DNA of 64,000 bases from Arthrobacter psychrochitiniphilus (GTDB lineage: Bacteria; Actinomycetota; Actinomycetes; Actinomycetales; Micrococcaceae), in contig NZ_QHLZ01000006.1 in the NCBI RefSeq assembly GCF_003185915.1, positions 124,001 to 188,000 of the forward strand. Direction: 5' to 3'. Positions 45,973 through 55,605 of the stretch are shown here, one piece after another (position 1 is the first letter of the stretch; each line of letters starts with the position of its first letter). Under the pieces are notes generated by a model. That model was not told where the DNA came from and ran no database searches. It saw nothing but the letters and a program-made list of their open reading frames with translations. The position numbers were made by a program, and so were the translations under genes.

Positions 45973-48036
45973 TTAGACCAACCCCCGTCGGGCAAGTAGG
46001 GGAGCGGTATCGGCAGCACGGCCAGCAAAGTCGGCGAAGGCGAGCAAAGGGTCAACAGAGAATCCACGGCTCAACACGGTGCTGCGGAAATGCTCACCGT
46101 TGGTACGCGTCAGCCCGCCGTTGGACTTGAACCAGGCCACAGTGTCGGCGTCGAGCACCTCGGACCAAAGATAGGAGTAGTAGCCGGCCGCATAACCGCC
46201 AGCAAAGATGTGGTTGAAGTAGCCGGTCCGGTAGCGCGGCGGGACGGCGGGAATATCCACACCCGCTGCGGCAAGGGCCGCGGCTTCGAAGGCCAATGGA
46301 TCTGCTACGGGGGCACCGGGGGCGAGCTCGTGCCACGCCAGATCCAACAAGGTGGCGCCCAAGTATTCGGTGGTGGCAAAACCCTGACCCCACAAGGCTG
46401 CGGCCTGAAGCTTCTCCGCCGTCCCAACGGGTAGTGGTTCGCCCGTTCGGTGATGCTTGGCGTAGTTCGCCAGCACCTCTGGCCAGAGAATCCACATCTC
46501 ATTGACCTGTGAGGGATACTCCACAAAGTCCCGCGGAACATTGGTCCCGGAAAACTTCGGGTAGCTGACAGCGGAGAACAAGCCGTGCAGGGCATGGCCG
46601 AACTCGTGGAAGCAGGTCACCACTTCATCGAAGGTCAACAGCGTAGGTTCACCGGCCGGGGGCTGGGGAATGTTGAGGTTGTTAACCACCACGGCATGAG
46701 TGTTCTCAAGGAAAGACTGCTCTACGAAGGAGTTCATCCAGGCCCCTCCACGTTTGGTTGCCCGGGTATAGAAATCGCCCAGGAAGAGACCTTGCACGGA
46801 GCCATCAGCATTGCTGACTTCCCAAATACGAACGTCAGGGTGGTAGCCGATGAGATCACTTCGGCGCCTAAAAGTAATTCCGTAGAGCTGGGTGGCCGCA
46901 TAAAAGACGCCGTTTTCCAGCACCGAGTCAAGTTCAAACCAAGGGCGCAGTGCGGCCTGATCCACACCGTACTCATCGCGGCGGATCTGCTCGGAGTAAA
47001 AAGCCCAGTCCCAAGCCTCGATGAAGTGCCCGGCCGTGGCAGCCAGCTTCTCTGCCTCCAAACGGGCATTGCGTACAGCCGCTGCCGTAATAGGGGCCAG
47101 CATGCAGTGCACGGCGGCCAACGACGGTGCCGTCTGCGGTTCAATGGAACGCTCAGCTTCGCAAGAGAAGCCAAGCAGCGCAGCCTTTTCGGCCCGCAGC
47201 GAAGCCATAGTGGCGGCCAAACCCAAAACGGCCGCATCGCCACCACCACCAGCACCACCAGCATCGCCACCACCAGCACCGCCACCACTGCCACGGCCCA
47301 CCGAGGCCAGATGCAGCTTCTGTCGGGTCTGCCGGTTAGTCAACACCTCCAGGGCCGGCTGGGCCGTGGGCAAGATCAGCGTCAGCAAATATCCCTCCGC
47401 ATGACCGGCAGCCCGGGCCGCGGCAGCAGCCGTTGCCACGTCATCAGCACTGAGCCCATCGAGTTCGGCCACATCCTGAATGTGCAGGGCAGCCTGGTTC
47501 CCGGCCTGCATGACGAGTTGGGAAAACTTGGTACTGAGGGAGGAAAGCTGAGCATTGAGTTCCCGCAAGCGCTCCCGTGACTCCTCTGGAAGCGCCACAC
47601 CTGCCCGCGTGAAGGCCTTGCGGTACTCAGCCAGTAAGCGCAGCGATTCAGCATCCAAGCCCTCAGCAGGCACCGCGAGCATCCGCTCATACAAGGCACC
47701 GTTCAGCAATACCGTATCCTCATGCTCGGCGAGCCGGGGGGCAACCATAGCCTCCAATGCCTGAATCTCCGCGGTCCCATGGGAGCTGGCAATGTTGAAA
47801 AACACGTTCACCACGCGCGTCAGGATCGCACCGCTACGCTCCATGGCCAGCACGGTGTTCTCAAAAGTTGCCGCGGCCGGGTCGGAGGTAATGGAGGCGA
47901 TCTGAGCCAACTGTTCGCTAAAGCCAGCCTCGAACCCGGGCAGGTAATGCACCACGTCAATGGCGGCGAAGTCTGGCAGCTGACAATCGAGCCTGCTGGC
48001 CATCAAAAACGGGTTGGGTGAGTTTTCCTCGGTCAT
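45973..48036 (-). CDS. M3 family metallopeptidase (oligopeptidase A / Dcp-like)
   Basis: 687 residues. The zinc motif is TCFHEFGHALHGLFS (HExxH) with the downstream Glu, as in cytosolic thimet-type oligopeptidases that finish peptide degradation. Residues about 245-268 form a Gly/Ala/Asp-rich insert (GGGAGGGDAGGAGGGG) coded by GCC-ACC-type repeats near 47239-47297, absent from the usual fold. It lies downstream of asnB and is separated from it by a terminator. Confidence 0.93.
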   Translation of the reverse strand: MTEENSPNPFLMASRLDCQLPDFAAIDVVHYLPGFEAGFSEQLAQIASITSDPAAATFENTVLAMERSGAILTRVVNVFFNIASSHGTAEIQALEAMVAPRLAEHEDTVLLNGALYERMLAVPAEGLDAESLRLLAEYRKAFTRAGVALPEESRERLRELNAQLSSLSTKFSQLVMQAGNQAALHIQDVAELDGLSADDVATAAAAARAAGHAEGYLLTLILPTAQPALEVLTNRQTRQKLHLASVGRGSGGGAGGGDAGGAGGGGDAAVLGLAATMASLRAEKAALLGFSCEAERSIEPQTAPSLAAVHCMLAPITAAAVRNARLEAEKLAATAGHFIEAWDWAFYSEQIRRDEYGVDQAALRPWFELDSVLENGVFYAATQLYGITFRRRSDLIGYHPDVRIWEVSNADGSVQGLFLGDFYTRATKRGGAWMNSFVEQSFLENTHAVVVNNLNIPQPPAGEPTLLTFDEVVTCFHEFGHALHGLFSAVSYPKFSGTNVPRDFVEYPSQVNEMWILWPEVLANYAKHHRTGEPLPVGTAEKLQAAALWGQGFATTEYLGATLLDLAWHELAPGAPVADPLAFEAAALAAAGVDIPAVPPRYRTGYFNHIFAGGYAAGYYSYLWSEVLDADTVAWFKSNGGLTRTNGEHFRSTVLSRGFSVDPLLAFADFAGRAADTAPLLARRGLV

Positions 48037-48064
48037 GCCTTAACTCTTTCATGGATTAACCCAA

Positions 48065-48098
48065 GGACGACGGCGAAACGAGAGTTTCGCCGTCGTCC
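48065..48098 (-). terminator. terminator of asnB
   Basis: Perfect 15-bp stem (48065-48079 with 48084-48098) around a 4-nt loop, placed after the minus-strand asnB gene and before the M3 gene. The T-run is short. Confidence 0.75.
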
Positions 48099-48129
48099 CT
48101 GGGAGGGTGCCGCTAAAGGATGCGGTGGC

Positions 48130-50814
48130 TTACTTCTGGGTGAACACGAGGGACATGGGAGTGGTCTCGGTGGTCTGGCCCTGCGGGTTGTCACGGAAGA
48201 TGTCTTCCAAGACGGCCTTTGTTAACTGTGTGTCATGGCCCAGTGCCACAACACCGAGATCATTGGCGTCCATAATGGCGGTACCGGCAAACGTTGCCGC
48301 GAATTCGGCCGGAACCGAGGCACGCACCAAAGCGCTCAGGCGGGCGGCCACGCCGTCGGGGTCAATCGGAGCGTACTTGACCGAGTGAGTAGAGGTACCC
48401 ACCTGATAGCCGGCCGCGCCGTCGATCGCGTTGATGTTGTTGCCAACAACTTCGTAGAACACGCCCGACTTGCCCTGCAACTTGCCGATGACCGAGCGCG
48501 CCGAGGCGTACATGATCTTGGGCAGACCAACCTCATCAATGGCCAGCTGCATGGACCAGGGACTGGCCAAGCCAATGCCGCCGGGGTTGCGGGTCACGAA
48601 CTTGGAGAAAATACGTGCCGCGTTAGAGACCTTGATATCCCACACCGGGATGGAGCGGCCCTGCGTCATGGCCACAATCTTTTCCGAGACAAACAAGTAC
48701 CACGGCGTATCCGCGGTAGCCTCACCATGGTCCCCGCCAGCCGTGGGCAGCCCGTCAAAGTAACGCTTGACGTACTTCATGACCGCGGGGTCAAAGTCGG
48801 TTTCCTTGTAGAAAACCTCAGTGCGCAGCGGGTAACGGCGGAAGGTGCCGGCGCCGTTGGGGACGGTGATCTCCAGCTGCTTGTCCGCATTGGGAATGTA
48901 ATCGCTCTTGCCCTCAATGCCCGCCTTGATCTCGGGCTCGTCAAAGAACTCACGCAGCCACAGCTCGGTGTTGATCAGGCGCCAGAACACCATGGTGGAA
49001 CCGCCACTCTTGCCACTGAGGAGTTCCTCAAACGCATAAATGACGGCATCCTGGTTCCAGTAGGGGCGGTTACCGAAGGAAGTGGAGAGGAAGATCTCGT
49101 AGATCTTTTCCTTCATGTGCCCAAACCACTCCGCCTCCGGGGTGGTGAAGCCAATCTTATTGCGGCGGTTGCTGATCATTTCCGGCAGCAGCTCCCGGGT
49201 GGCGTCACGCAAAATGCGCTTGTTCCAGCCGCCCTTGATGATGGATTCGTCATCAAGGCTGAACAGGAACTTCACCACTTCCTTGTCCAGGAACGGCACA
49301 CGGCCCTCCAAGGAGAAGCGCATGGTGTTCTTGTCCTCGTAGCGCAGCACAGCTGGCAAGGACTTGTGGAACAGGTCGTCAATGAGGCGCAGCTTCAAGT
49401 TATCCGGGATGTTGGAGAACTTCTCGGCCTTGTACTTGGCCGTGAACTTCTTGTTCAACAGCGCAGAAACGCCAACTTCCTTCTTGAAGCTGAGCATGCC
49501 CTGAATCCGGAACCGGGCCAGCCGGAACAAGATATCTGAGCTGGAAACCAGTTCCTTGGCCAACTTCGCGTTCTGACCCTTGCTCTTCAACTGGCGCAGG
49601 TACGCGAAGTAGTAAGGGATATAGCCGGCCATCATCTCATCGGCACCCTGGCCATCGAGCAGCACCGTGACATGCTTGGAGGCCTCGCGCATCACCTGGT
49701 ACTGGGCGTAAGGGCCCGAGGAGATAATGGGCTCCTCCATGGTGCGCACAAAATCTTCCAGATCATCCACAAATTCACCCGGTTTGGGTAGAATCTTGTG
49801 GCTGATGACATTGCCCTCACAACGGGCCAGCACGGCGTCGGCGTACTTTTCCTCGTCGTTGATGGAGTTGGGGAAAATGGCTGAGAATGTTTGCTGCTTG
49901 GCTCCGAGGGAGTCCGTGGCAGCCGCGTTTTCCGCCATCAGCTTGTTGATGGTGACCACGACGGCGGACGAGTCTAGTCCGCCGGACAGGGCAGTGCCCA
50001 CAGGTACTTCAGACTGAAGACGCAGGCGCACACCTTCGGTGAAGCGTTCCTTGTATTCGTCAATGACCGCCTGGGAGTACGGGGTCTCAATCTTGGCCAG
50101 TTCGGCCAGCTCTTCCTGGAAGCGCGTGTACTTGCTGATGGTGGCGGTTCCGGCCGGTCCGGCCTCGGAATCCACAGTGTTGAGCACCAGCTTCTCGCCA
50201 GGCATGAGCTTCTGCACGCCGGCGAAGAAGGTGCTGGATTCGTCGTCGTGAATCCGGAACTGCAGGTAGCGGAACAGGATCCGCTCATCCACTTCTGCAG
50301 CAATCTTGCCGGTGGCCAGCAGAGGCTTGATCTCGGAGCCGAACAGCAAGGTGGGCGCCTGCGGGGTACCGGCGGTGGCGAAGTACAACGGCTTGATGCC
50401 GAAGTGATCGCGCGCCAGAACCAGGCGGTTGTTGCGGCGGTCGTGGATGGCAAAGCCGAACATGCCGTTGAACTTATCAAAGGCGTCATCGCCCCACTGT
50501 TCGTAGGCTTGGAGCACCACTTCGGTGTCCGAGTTGGTGGTGAAACTCCGGCCCAGGGCCTCCAGCTCGGCACGCAGGGCCAAGTAGTTGTAGACCTCGC
50601 CGTTGTAGACCAGCACCGTTTCACCGTCGGCGCTGAACATTGGCTCCTGGCCGTGGGCCACATCAATGATGGAGAGGCGACGGTGTGCCAGCCCTACGTT
50701 GCCTTGCGTATAAATGCCCTCGCCGTCGGGGCCTCGGTGCACCATGCACGCATTCATCTGCTGCAATAGGGATTCGTCTTCCCCATAACCGTAGTAACCG
50801 GCAATTCCGCACAT
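48130..50814 (-). CDS. asnB: asparagine synthetase B fused to an F420-0:glutamyl-ligase-like domain
   Basis: 894 residues in one open frame. Residues 1-646 are a complete glutamine-dependent asparagine synthetase: N-terminal nucleophile MCGIAGYYG, RGPDGEG, the PP-loop SGGLDSS and RVPFLDKEVV. It could make asparagine or, like LtsA, amidate a cell-wall precursor. From about residue 647 (48133-48876 on the minus strand) a second domain follows with VSEKIVAMTQGR, GNNINAIDG, YAPIDPDGVAARL and DANDLGVVALG, patterns I associate with coenzyme F420-0:gamma-glutamyl ligase (CofE). Ordinary AsnB ends near 600-650 residues. GAGG precedes ATG 50814. The role of the second domain is unknown. Confidence 0.85.
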   Translation of the reverse strand: MCGIAGYYGYGEDESLLQQMNACMVHRGPDGEGIYTQGNVGLAHRRLSIIDVAHGQEPMFSADGETVLVYNGEVYNYLALRAELEALGRSFTTNSDTEVVLQAYEQWGDDAFDKFNGMFGFAIHDRRNNRLVLARDHFGIKPLYFATAGTPQAPTLLFGSEIKPLLATGKIAAEVDERILFRYLQFRIHDDESSTFFAGVQKLMPGEKLVLNTVDSEAGPAGTATISKYTRFQEELAELAKIETPYSQAVIDEYKERFTEGVRLRLQSEVPVGTALSGGLDSSAVVVTINKLMAENAAATDSLGAKQQTFSAIFPNSINDEEKYADAVLARCEGNVISHKILPKPGEFVDDLEDFVRTMEEPIISSGPYAQYQVMREASKHVTVLLDGQGADEMMAGYIPYYFAYLRQLKSKGQNAKLAKELVSSSDILFRLARFRIQGMLSFKKEVGVSALLNKKFTAKYKAEKFSNIPDNLKLRLIDDLFHKSLPAVLRYEDKNTMRFSLEGRVPFLDKEVVKFLFSLDDESIIKGGWNKRILRDATRELLPEMISNRRNKIGFTTPEAEWFGHMKEKIYEIFLSTSFGNRPYWNQDAVIYAFEELLSGKSGGSTMVFWRLINTELWLREFFDEPEIKAGIEGKSDYIPNADKQLEITVPNGAGTFRRYPLRTEVFYKETDFDPAVMKYVKRYFDGLPTAGGDHGEATADTPWYLFVSEKIVAMTQGRSIPVWDIKVSNAARIFSKFVTRNPGGIGLASPWSMQLAIDEVGLPKIMYASARSVIGKLQGKSGVFYEVVGNNINAIDGAAGYQVGTSTHSVKYAPIDPDGVAARLSALVRASVPAEFAATFAGTAIMDANDLGVVALGHDTQLTKAVLEDIFRDNPQGQTTETTPMSLVFTQK

Positions 50815-50934
50815 ACTTACTTACCTCATCTTTAGTACGTCAGTCCTGCCGACAATGCTACTTGCTTGCGGCACGCTCGCGGCCCACCGCGCTCGGCGAG
50901 TAACGGAAGTTATCTGTGTGAGATAGCGCCCACT

Positions 50935-50940
50935 TATGAT
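50935..50940 (+). promoter_or_regulatory. -10 box giving a probable leaderless pdxT mRNA
   Basis: TATGAT matches the -10 consensus closely and lies 6 nt before the GTG at 50947, so transcription would start on the start codon. No Shine-Dalgarno sequence is present, consistent with leaderless translation. Confidence 0.6.
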
Positions 50941-50946
50941 GTAAGT

Positions 50947-51633
50947 GTGAATTTTAACTCCGCAATCACGCCCGGTAAGGGCCTCAAGATCGGTGTCCTG
51001 GCGCTCCAAGGTGACGTGCGTGAACATCTCAAGGCGTTGGCGGACTGTGGTGCCACTGCCGTCTCGGTGCGCCGCCCAAGTGAGCTGGCCGCCGTGGACG
51101 GTCTCATTATTCCCGGCGGTGAGTCAACCACCATGGACAAACTCAGCCGGATTTTTGGGCTGCGGGAGCCTTTGCGCGAACGCATCCAGGCTGGTCTGCC
51201 CGTCTATGGCAGCTGCGCCGGGATGATCCTCCTGGCCAATGAAATTGCGGATCCGGCCACCGATTTGGCCGGAAACCCGCAGCAAACGCTGGGTGGCCTT
51301 GACATCACCGTGCGGCGCAACGCCTTTGGCCGCCAGGTGGACTCCTTTGAAACGGAGCTCGATTTCACGGCTTTGGCACCGGCAGTGCAGGCCGAAACGC
51401 CGATGCATGCGGTGTTCATCAGGGCTCCCTGGGTGGAGCGGGTGGGTGCCGGTGTGCAGGTGCTTGCGAGCGTGAAACTGCCAGAAGCCGGGCAAAACGA
51501 TAGGATTGATTTTGAAGTTCGTGCTGTCGCCGTTCGTTCGCGGCATTTGCTGGCCACCTCCTTCCATCCGGAAGTGACAGGGGAGCGCCGTATCCATGAA
51601 CTGTTTATTCGAATGATTAGAGGAGAAGCGTAA
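50947..51633 (+). CDS. pdxT: pyridoxal 5'-phosphate synthase, glutaminase subunit PdxT
   Basis: 228 residues from GTG 50947; the frame is open to 50866 but the added part is not family-like. Class I glutaminase: [22 protein letters not shown], the nucleophile Cys in YGSCAGMI and the His-Glu pair in SFHPEV. It passes ammonia to PdxS. pdxS is 6.8 kb upstream; the interval holds unrelated genes mostly on the other strand. yebC follows after 2 bp. Confidence 0.95.
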   Translation: MNFNSAITPGKGLKIGVLALQGDVREHLKALADCGATAVSVRRPSELAAVDGLIIPGGESTTMDKLSRIFGLREPLRERIQAGLPVYGSCAGMILLANEIADPATDLAGNPQQTLGGLDITVRRNAFGRQVDSFETELDFTALAPAVQAETPMHAVFIRAPWVERVGAGVQVLASVKLPEAGQNDRIDFEVRAVAVRSRHLLATSFHPEVTGERRIHELFIRMIRGEA

Positions 51634-51635
51634 CT

Positions 51636-52391
51636 ATGTCAGGCCACTCCAAATGGGCAACAACCAAGCACAAGAAGGCCATTCTTGATAGCCGCCGCGC
51701 TAAATCGTTTGCCAAGCTCATCAAGAACATTGAAGTTGCTGCACGTGGCGGTGGGCCGGACCTCGCCGGTAACCCTGGCTTGGAATTGGCTGTCACCAAG
51801 GCCAAGAAGACTTCGGTACCTGCAGATAACATTGATCGCGCCATCAAGCGTGGAGCGGGCCTGCTCGGTGACGCCGTTGACTACCAGACCATCATGTATG
51901 AAGGGTACGGCCCGCAGGGCACGGCCATTTTGATCGAATGTCTCACAGATAACAAGAACCGGGCAGCCTCCGAGGTTCGCCTGGCCGTTGGCCGTAACGG
52001 CGGGAACATGGGGGACCCCGGCTCGGTGGCCTACATGTTCACCCGCAAGGGCATTGTGGGCTTGCCTAAGAACGGTCTCACCGAAGATGACCTGCTCATG
52101 GCCGTGCTGGAAGCCGGTGCCGAAGAGGTTAAGGATGAGGGCGAAAGCTTTGAAATCATCTCCGACCCCCAGGACCTGCCCGCCATCCGTGCCGCGTTGA
52201 CCGAGGCCGGCATTGAGTACGAGAGCGATGAGGCAGGTTTTGTCCCATCCATGCAGGTTGAGCTCGACGTTGAGAATGCCCGCAAGTTCATGAAGCTCTA
52301 CGACGCGCTCGAAGACCTTGATGACGTCCAGAACATTTACTCCAATGCGGACATGAGCGCGGACGTTCTTGCGGCTCTCGAGGAGGACTAG
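51636..52391 (+). CDS. yebC: YebC/PmpR family protein
   Basis: 251 residues, begins [19 protein letters not shown], the family signature, with GAGGAGAAG before ATG 51636. The acidic domains 2 and 3 follow as usual. Members are described as DNA-binding regulators and, more recently, as translation factors acting at proline-rich stalls. Its place immediately before ruvC is conserved across actinobacteria. Confidence 0.96.
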   Translation: MSGHSKWATTKHKKAILDSRRAKSFAKLIKNIEVAARGGGPDLAGNPGLELAVTKAKKTSVPADNIDRAIKRGAGLLGDAVDYQTIMYEGYGPQGTAILIECLTDNKNRAASEVRLAVGRNGGNMGDPGSVAYMFTRKGIVGLPKNGLTEDDLLMAVLEAGAEEVKDEGESFEIISDPQDLPAIRAALTEAGIEYESDEAGFVPSMQVELDVENARKFMKLYDALEDLDDVQNIYSNADMSADVLAALEED

Positions 52392-52394
52392 GAC

Positions 52395-52982
52395 CTGCGT
52401 GTCCTAGGAGTGGATCCGGGCTTGACCCGGTGCGGGCTCGGCGTTGTTGACGTCGCTGCCAGCCGCCAAGCCACCCTTGTAGGCGTGGGGGTGGTGGGCA
52501 GCTCGCATGAATTAAGCCTGGAAGCCCGGCTGCTGGTCATTGCGGAAGCGGTGGACCAGTGGCTGGACGCGTTTAAACCCGATGTCTTGGCCATTGAACG
52601 GGTCTTCGCCCAAACCAACCTCAGCACCGTGATGGGCGTGGCCCAAGTGTCAGGGGTTGTCATGGTTGCGGCCGCCCGGCGAGGAATCCCCGTAGCCATG
52701 CACACGCCGTCGGAGGTTAAAGCTGCGGTGACGGGCAATGGCCGCGCTGACAAGGCGCACGTCACCGCTATGGTCACCCGGCTGCTGCGCCTGGACGAGC
52801 CGCCGCGCCCGGCTGATGCCGCGGATGCCCTGGCGTTGGCGATTGCCCATGCGTGGCGCAGCGGTGCCTCTTTTGCCAGTGGCAGCCAAAGTACGACGGC
52901 GGCCCAGCAGCTTTGGCGTGAAGCCGAACGGAAATCGAAGGTCACCAAGAACAAGGAAGCGCCGGGGGCAACCTGGCACTAG
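52395..52982 (+). CDS. ruvC: Holliday junction resolvase RuvC, probable CTG start
   Basis: 195 residues if begun at CTG 52395. RuvC normally opens RVLGVDPG; the matching codons start at 52395 and no ATG, GTG or TTG precedes them after the yebC stop at 52391. AGGAGG at 52381-52386 is 8 nt before the CTG. The only other start, GTG 52410, would delete the first strand up to the catalytic Asp and has no ribosome site at a useful distance. Later acidic residues are in AIERVF and [11 protein letters not shown]. RuvC cleaves Holliday junctions with RuvAB. Confidence 0.9.
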   Translation: MRVLGVDPGLTRCGLGVVDVAASRQATLVGVGVVGSSHELSLEARLLVIAEAVDQWLDAFKPDVLAIERVFAQTNLSTVMGVAQVSGVVMVAAARRGIPVAMHTPSEVKAAVTGNGRADKAHVTAMVTRLLRLDEPPRPADAADALALAIAHAWRSGASFASGSQSTTAAQQLWREAERKSKVTKNKEAPGATWH

Positions 52983-52986
52983 TTGC

Positions 52987-53002
52987 TAGTACGTATGTTC
53001 GA
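52987..53002. promoter_or_regulatory. candidate LexA (SOS) box upstream of ruvA
   Basis: TAGTACGTATGTTCGA matches TCGAAC-N4-GTTCGA at 10 of 12 fixed positions, with a perfect right half. It lies 58 bp before ruvA in the 77-bp gap after ruvC. Confidence 0.55.
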
Positions 53003-53059
53003 TTACACTGGGCTTAAGCTAAAGCAGCCCAACCTTGGAATTTGTCAGGAGCAGTTGCA

Positions 53060-53692
53060 ATGATCAGTTTTGTCCGCGGGCCGGTGGCTGCGCTTTCGCT
53101 GTCCCAGGTAGTCATTGACGTCAATGGCGTGGGCATGCTGGTGCATGCCACACCCAAGACCCTGGGGGCCTTGGTCCAAGGTGAGGAAGCGAGCCTCACA
53201 ACAGCAATGATTGTGCGTGAGGACTCCATGACTCTCTATGGATTTGCCGACGTGGGCGAACGCGAGGTCTTTGACACGCTCCTGAGCGTTAGCGGCATTG
53301 GGCCGCGGCTGGCGCTAGCGATCCTAGCCGTCCTTGAGCCTGAAAGTATTCGCTTGGGAGTTGATGCCGGTGACGGCAAGGTCTTCACCAAGGTTCCCGG
53401 AGTAGGCCCCAAGGTTGCCGGACGTATTGTCCTTGAACTCAAGGGCAAACTAAAACCGACGGGGGAGGCTGTGTCCGCCACCGTGGCTGCTCCGGCCATG
53501 GAGTGGAAGGATCAAGTGGTGGCTGCCATGACCAGCCTGGGCTGGAATGAAAGGGACGCCCTCAAAGCCATCGATGCCGCCGTGACGGCAGAGCCCGAAC
53601 TCGCTGAAGGCGCCAATGTGCCCGCCGTTCTCCGTGCCACGCTGCGCAGGCTCGGCCAGGACAACACTAGGGGCAAGGGCGGTGTGCGCTAA
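53060..53692 (+). CDS. ruvA: Holliday junction branch migration protein RuvA
   Basis: 210 residues from ATG 53060, 8 nt after AGGAG. The N-terminal OB fold ([10 protein letters not shown]...NGVG), two helix-hairpin-helix motifs ([12 protein letters not shown] and [12 protein letters not shown]) and the C-terminal RuvB-binding three-helix domain ([10 protein letters not shown]) are all seen. It binds four-way junctions and loads RuvB. It is two bases upstream of ruvB and may be SOS-controlled by the box at 52987. Confidence 0.95.
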   Translation: MISFVRGPVAALSLSQVVIDVNGVGMLVHATPKTLGALVQGEEASLTTAMIVREDSMTLYGFADVGEREVFDTLLSVSGIGPRLALAILAVLEPESIRLGVDAGDGKVFTKVPGVGPKVAGRIVLELKGKLKPTGEAVSATVAAPAMEWKDQVVAAMTSLGWNERDALKAIDAAVTAEPELAEGANVPAVLRATLRRLGQDNTRGKGGVR

Positions 53693-53694
53693 GA

Positions 53695-54855
53695 ATGGCA
53701 GCCAACGAAGAGTCAATTCCGTTGTTGCCGGGGCAGATCAGCATCGGCAACAGCGGCTCAGGGGGGAGCAGCGGTTCAGCGGGGAGCGGCGGGTTAGCCC
53801 GCAACACCGCGAGTGAACTGGCCGGGCCCGTTGCTGAGCCCGAAGAGCGAGAGCTCGAAGCGGCCCTGCGGCCCAAGAACCTTGATGATTTTGTTGGCCA
53901 GGAGCGGGTCCGCAAGCAGCTGGGACTGGTGCTGGCAGCCTCCAAAATCCGGGGCCGCAGTGCTGATCACGTGCTGATGTCGGGCCCGCCCGGGCTGGGT
54001 AAAACCACGTTGGCCATGATCGTCGCTGCAGAAATGAACGCTCCTTTGCGGATCAGCTCAGGTCCGGCCATTCAGCACGCTGGCGACCTCGCAGCCATTC
54101 TTTCTTCACTCACCGAGGGCGAGGTGCTGTTCCTGGATGAAATCCACCGCATGTCACGTCCAGCCGAGGAAATGCTGTACATGGCCATGGAGGACTTCCG
54201 GGTTGACATCATTGTTGGCAAGGGCGCCGGAGCCACTGCCATCCCGTTGGAACTGCCCTCCTTCACCTTGGTCGGTGCAACCACACGGGCCGGGCTGCTA
54301 CCTGGACCGTTGCGTGACCGTTTCGGTTTTACGGGCCATTTGGAGTTCTATTCGGTGGCGGAACTGGAGCTAGTGCTGCGCCGCTCCGCCGGCATGTTGG
54401 ACCTGCGGCTCACCAGCGCAGGATTTTCGGAGATTGCCGGACGTTCCCGCGGCACTCCCCGCATTGCCAACAGGCTTCTGCGCCGGGTGCGGGACTGGGC
54501 TCTGGTTCACGGCATTGAATCCATTGACGCCCGCACGGCCTCTGCGGCCTTGGATATGTATGAAGTTGATGCCCGCGGGTTGGACCGGCTGGATAGATCC
54601 GTGCTGCAAGCGTTGGTCAACAAATTCAATGGTGGACCCGTGGGGCTATCCACCTTGGCCATTGCCGTAGGGGAGGAGCCGGAAACTGTGGAGACGGTGG
54701 CTGAACCCTTCCTGGTACGGGAAGGACTTTTGGGACGCACCCCACGTGGCCGCATAGCTCTGCCCGCCGCCTGGGAGCACCTCGGTTTGAAAATGCCGGG
54801 CAACGCGGTTGCCGCCGCTATGCTTCCCTTCGAAGAAGAGCCACGAGAAGGCTGA
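53695..54855 (+). CDS. ruvB: Holliday junction branch migration helicase RuvB
   Basis: 386 residues. Walker A is GPPGLGKTT, Walker B is LFLDEIHR, sensor VGATTRAG and arginine finger region GPLRDRFG, ending in a winged helix with RTPRGR. The first 45 or so residues are an added Ser/Gly-rich tail ([14 protein letters not shown]) coded by GC-rich repeats, longer than in most RuvB. It drives branch migration with RuvA. Confidence 0.96.
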   Translation: MAANEESIPLLPGQISIGNSGSGGSSGSAGSGGLARNTASELAGPVAEPEERELEAALRPKNLDDFVGQERVRKQLGLVLAASKIRGRSADHVLMSGPPGLGKTTLAMIVAAEMNAPLRISSGPAIQHAGDLAAILSSLTEGEVLFLDEIHRMSRPAEEMLYMAMEDFRVDIIVGKGAGATAIPLELPSFTLVGATTRAGLLPGPLRDRFGFTGHLEFYSVAELELVLRRSAGMLDLRLTSAGFSEIAGRSRGTPRIANRLLRRVRDWALVHGIESIDARTASAALDMYEVDARGLDRLDRSVLQALVNKFNGGPVGLSTLAIAVGEEPETVETVAEPFLVREGLLGRTPRGRIALPAAWEHLGLKMPGNAVAAAMLPFEEEPREG

Positions 54856-55111
54856 ACGCCTACCTTGGCGTTGCCCGTGGGCCCAAAACGGTCCCGGCTG
54901 CGTGGTTCCCGGCCCATTTCGGGTTCGTGCGTGTAATTTCTGGCTATTGCGGGTGGTTTATCATCCTACGTTCAGCTTTACCCTCTACACTGGTATGACG
55001 TCCGGCACGTTTGCGCCGTAGCCGGGCCTGAAATTTTTTCCTAACGAATGGAACCTCAGCTGTGTCTCTCAGTAGTGTTTTGGCCAACAACTTCGCCCTC
55101 AGGGGGTTCTC

Positions 55112-55510
55112 ATGGACCCGATGACACTAGTCTTGTTCGCCATGTTTGGCCTGCTCATCATCATGATGATGCGCAAGCAAAAGAAGACCAAGGCAGCCGC
55201 GGCAGAAAAGCGCTCAAAGCTGGCGCCCGGCGTTGAGATCATGACCAACTTTGGTCTCTTCGGCAAGGTCCTGGCCATTGATGAGGAAGAGAATCAGATC
55301 ATCCTCGAGATCTCTCCCGGCACCACAGCCACTGTGCACAGCCAGACGGTTGCCAAGATCATTGAGCCCCAGGGCGCTGAAGACATCAGCGCTACCGTGC
55401 CCAACGATGCCTCATCGCTGACTTTGAACCTTGATAAGGCCCCTGATGCAGGGGAGTCCGTTGATGAAACCCTTGAGCGCTTGAACAAAGACAACAACAA
55501 AGACAACTAG
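55112..55510 (+). CDS. yajC: preprotein translocase subunit YajC
   Basis: 132 residues. One N-terminal transmembrane helix (about 4-20) is followed by basic RKQKKTKAAAAEKRSKL and the YajC core VEIMTNFGLFGKV. CAGGGGG lies before ATG 55112. YajC associates with SecDF at the membrane. The 256 bp upstream hold no gene that I can see. Confidence 0.92.
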   Translation: MDPMTLVLFAMFGLLIIMMMRKQKKTKAAAAEKRSKLAPGVEIMTNFGLFGKVLAIDEEENQIILEISPGTTATVHSQTVAKIIEPQGAEDISATVPNDASSLTLNLDKAPDAGESVDETLERLNKDNNKDN

Positions 55511-55605
55511 CCTTATCCGGGTTGGCAGCTGCTGCGTCTACGTATGGTCCAGATGCAGCAGCATTGCCATGTTCACAATCCCGTGACCAATAGAAGGATC
55601 CCTTG

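Noticed and set aside
46585..47580. 331-codon open frame on the plus strand over the M3 peptidase gene
   Set aside because: Antisense to the gene carrying HEFGH; Thr/Ala repeats only mirror the glycine-rich insert.
48235..49539. 434-codon open frame on the plus strand over asnB
   Set aside because: Antisense to a continuous, motif-bearing AsnB fusion.
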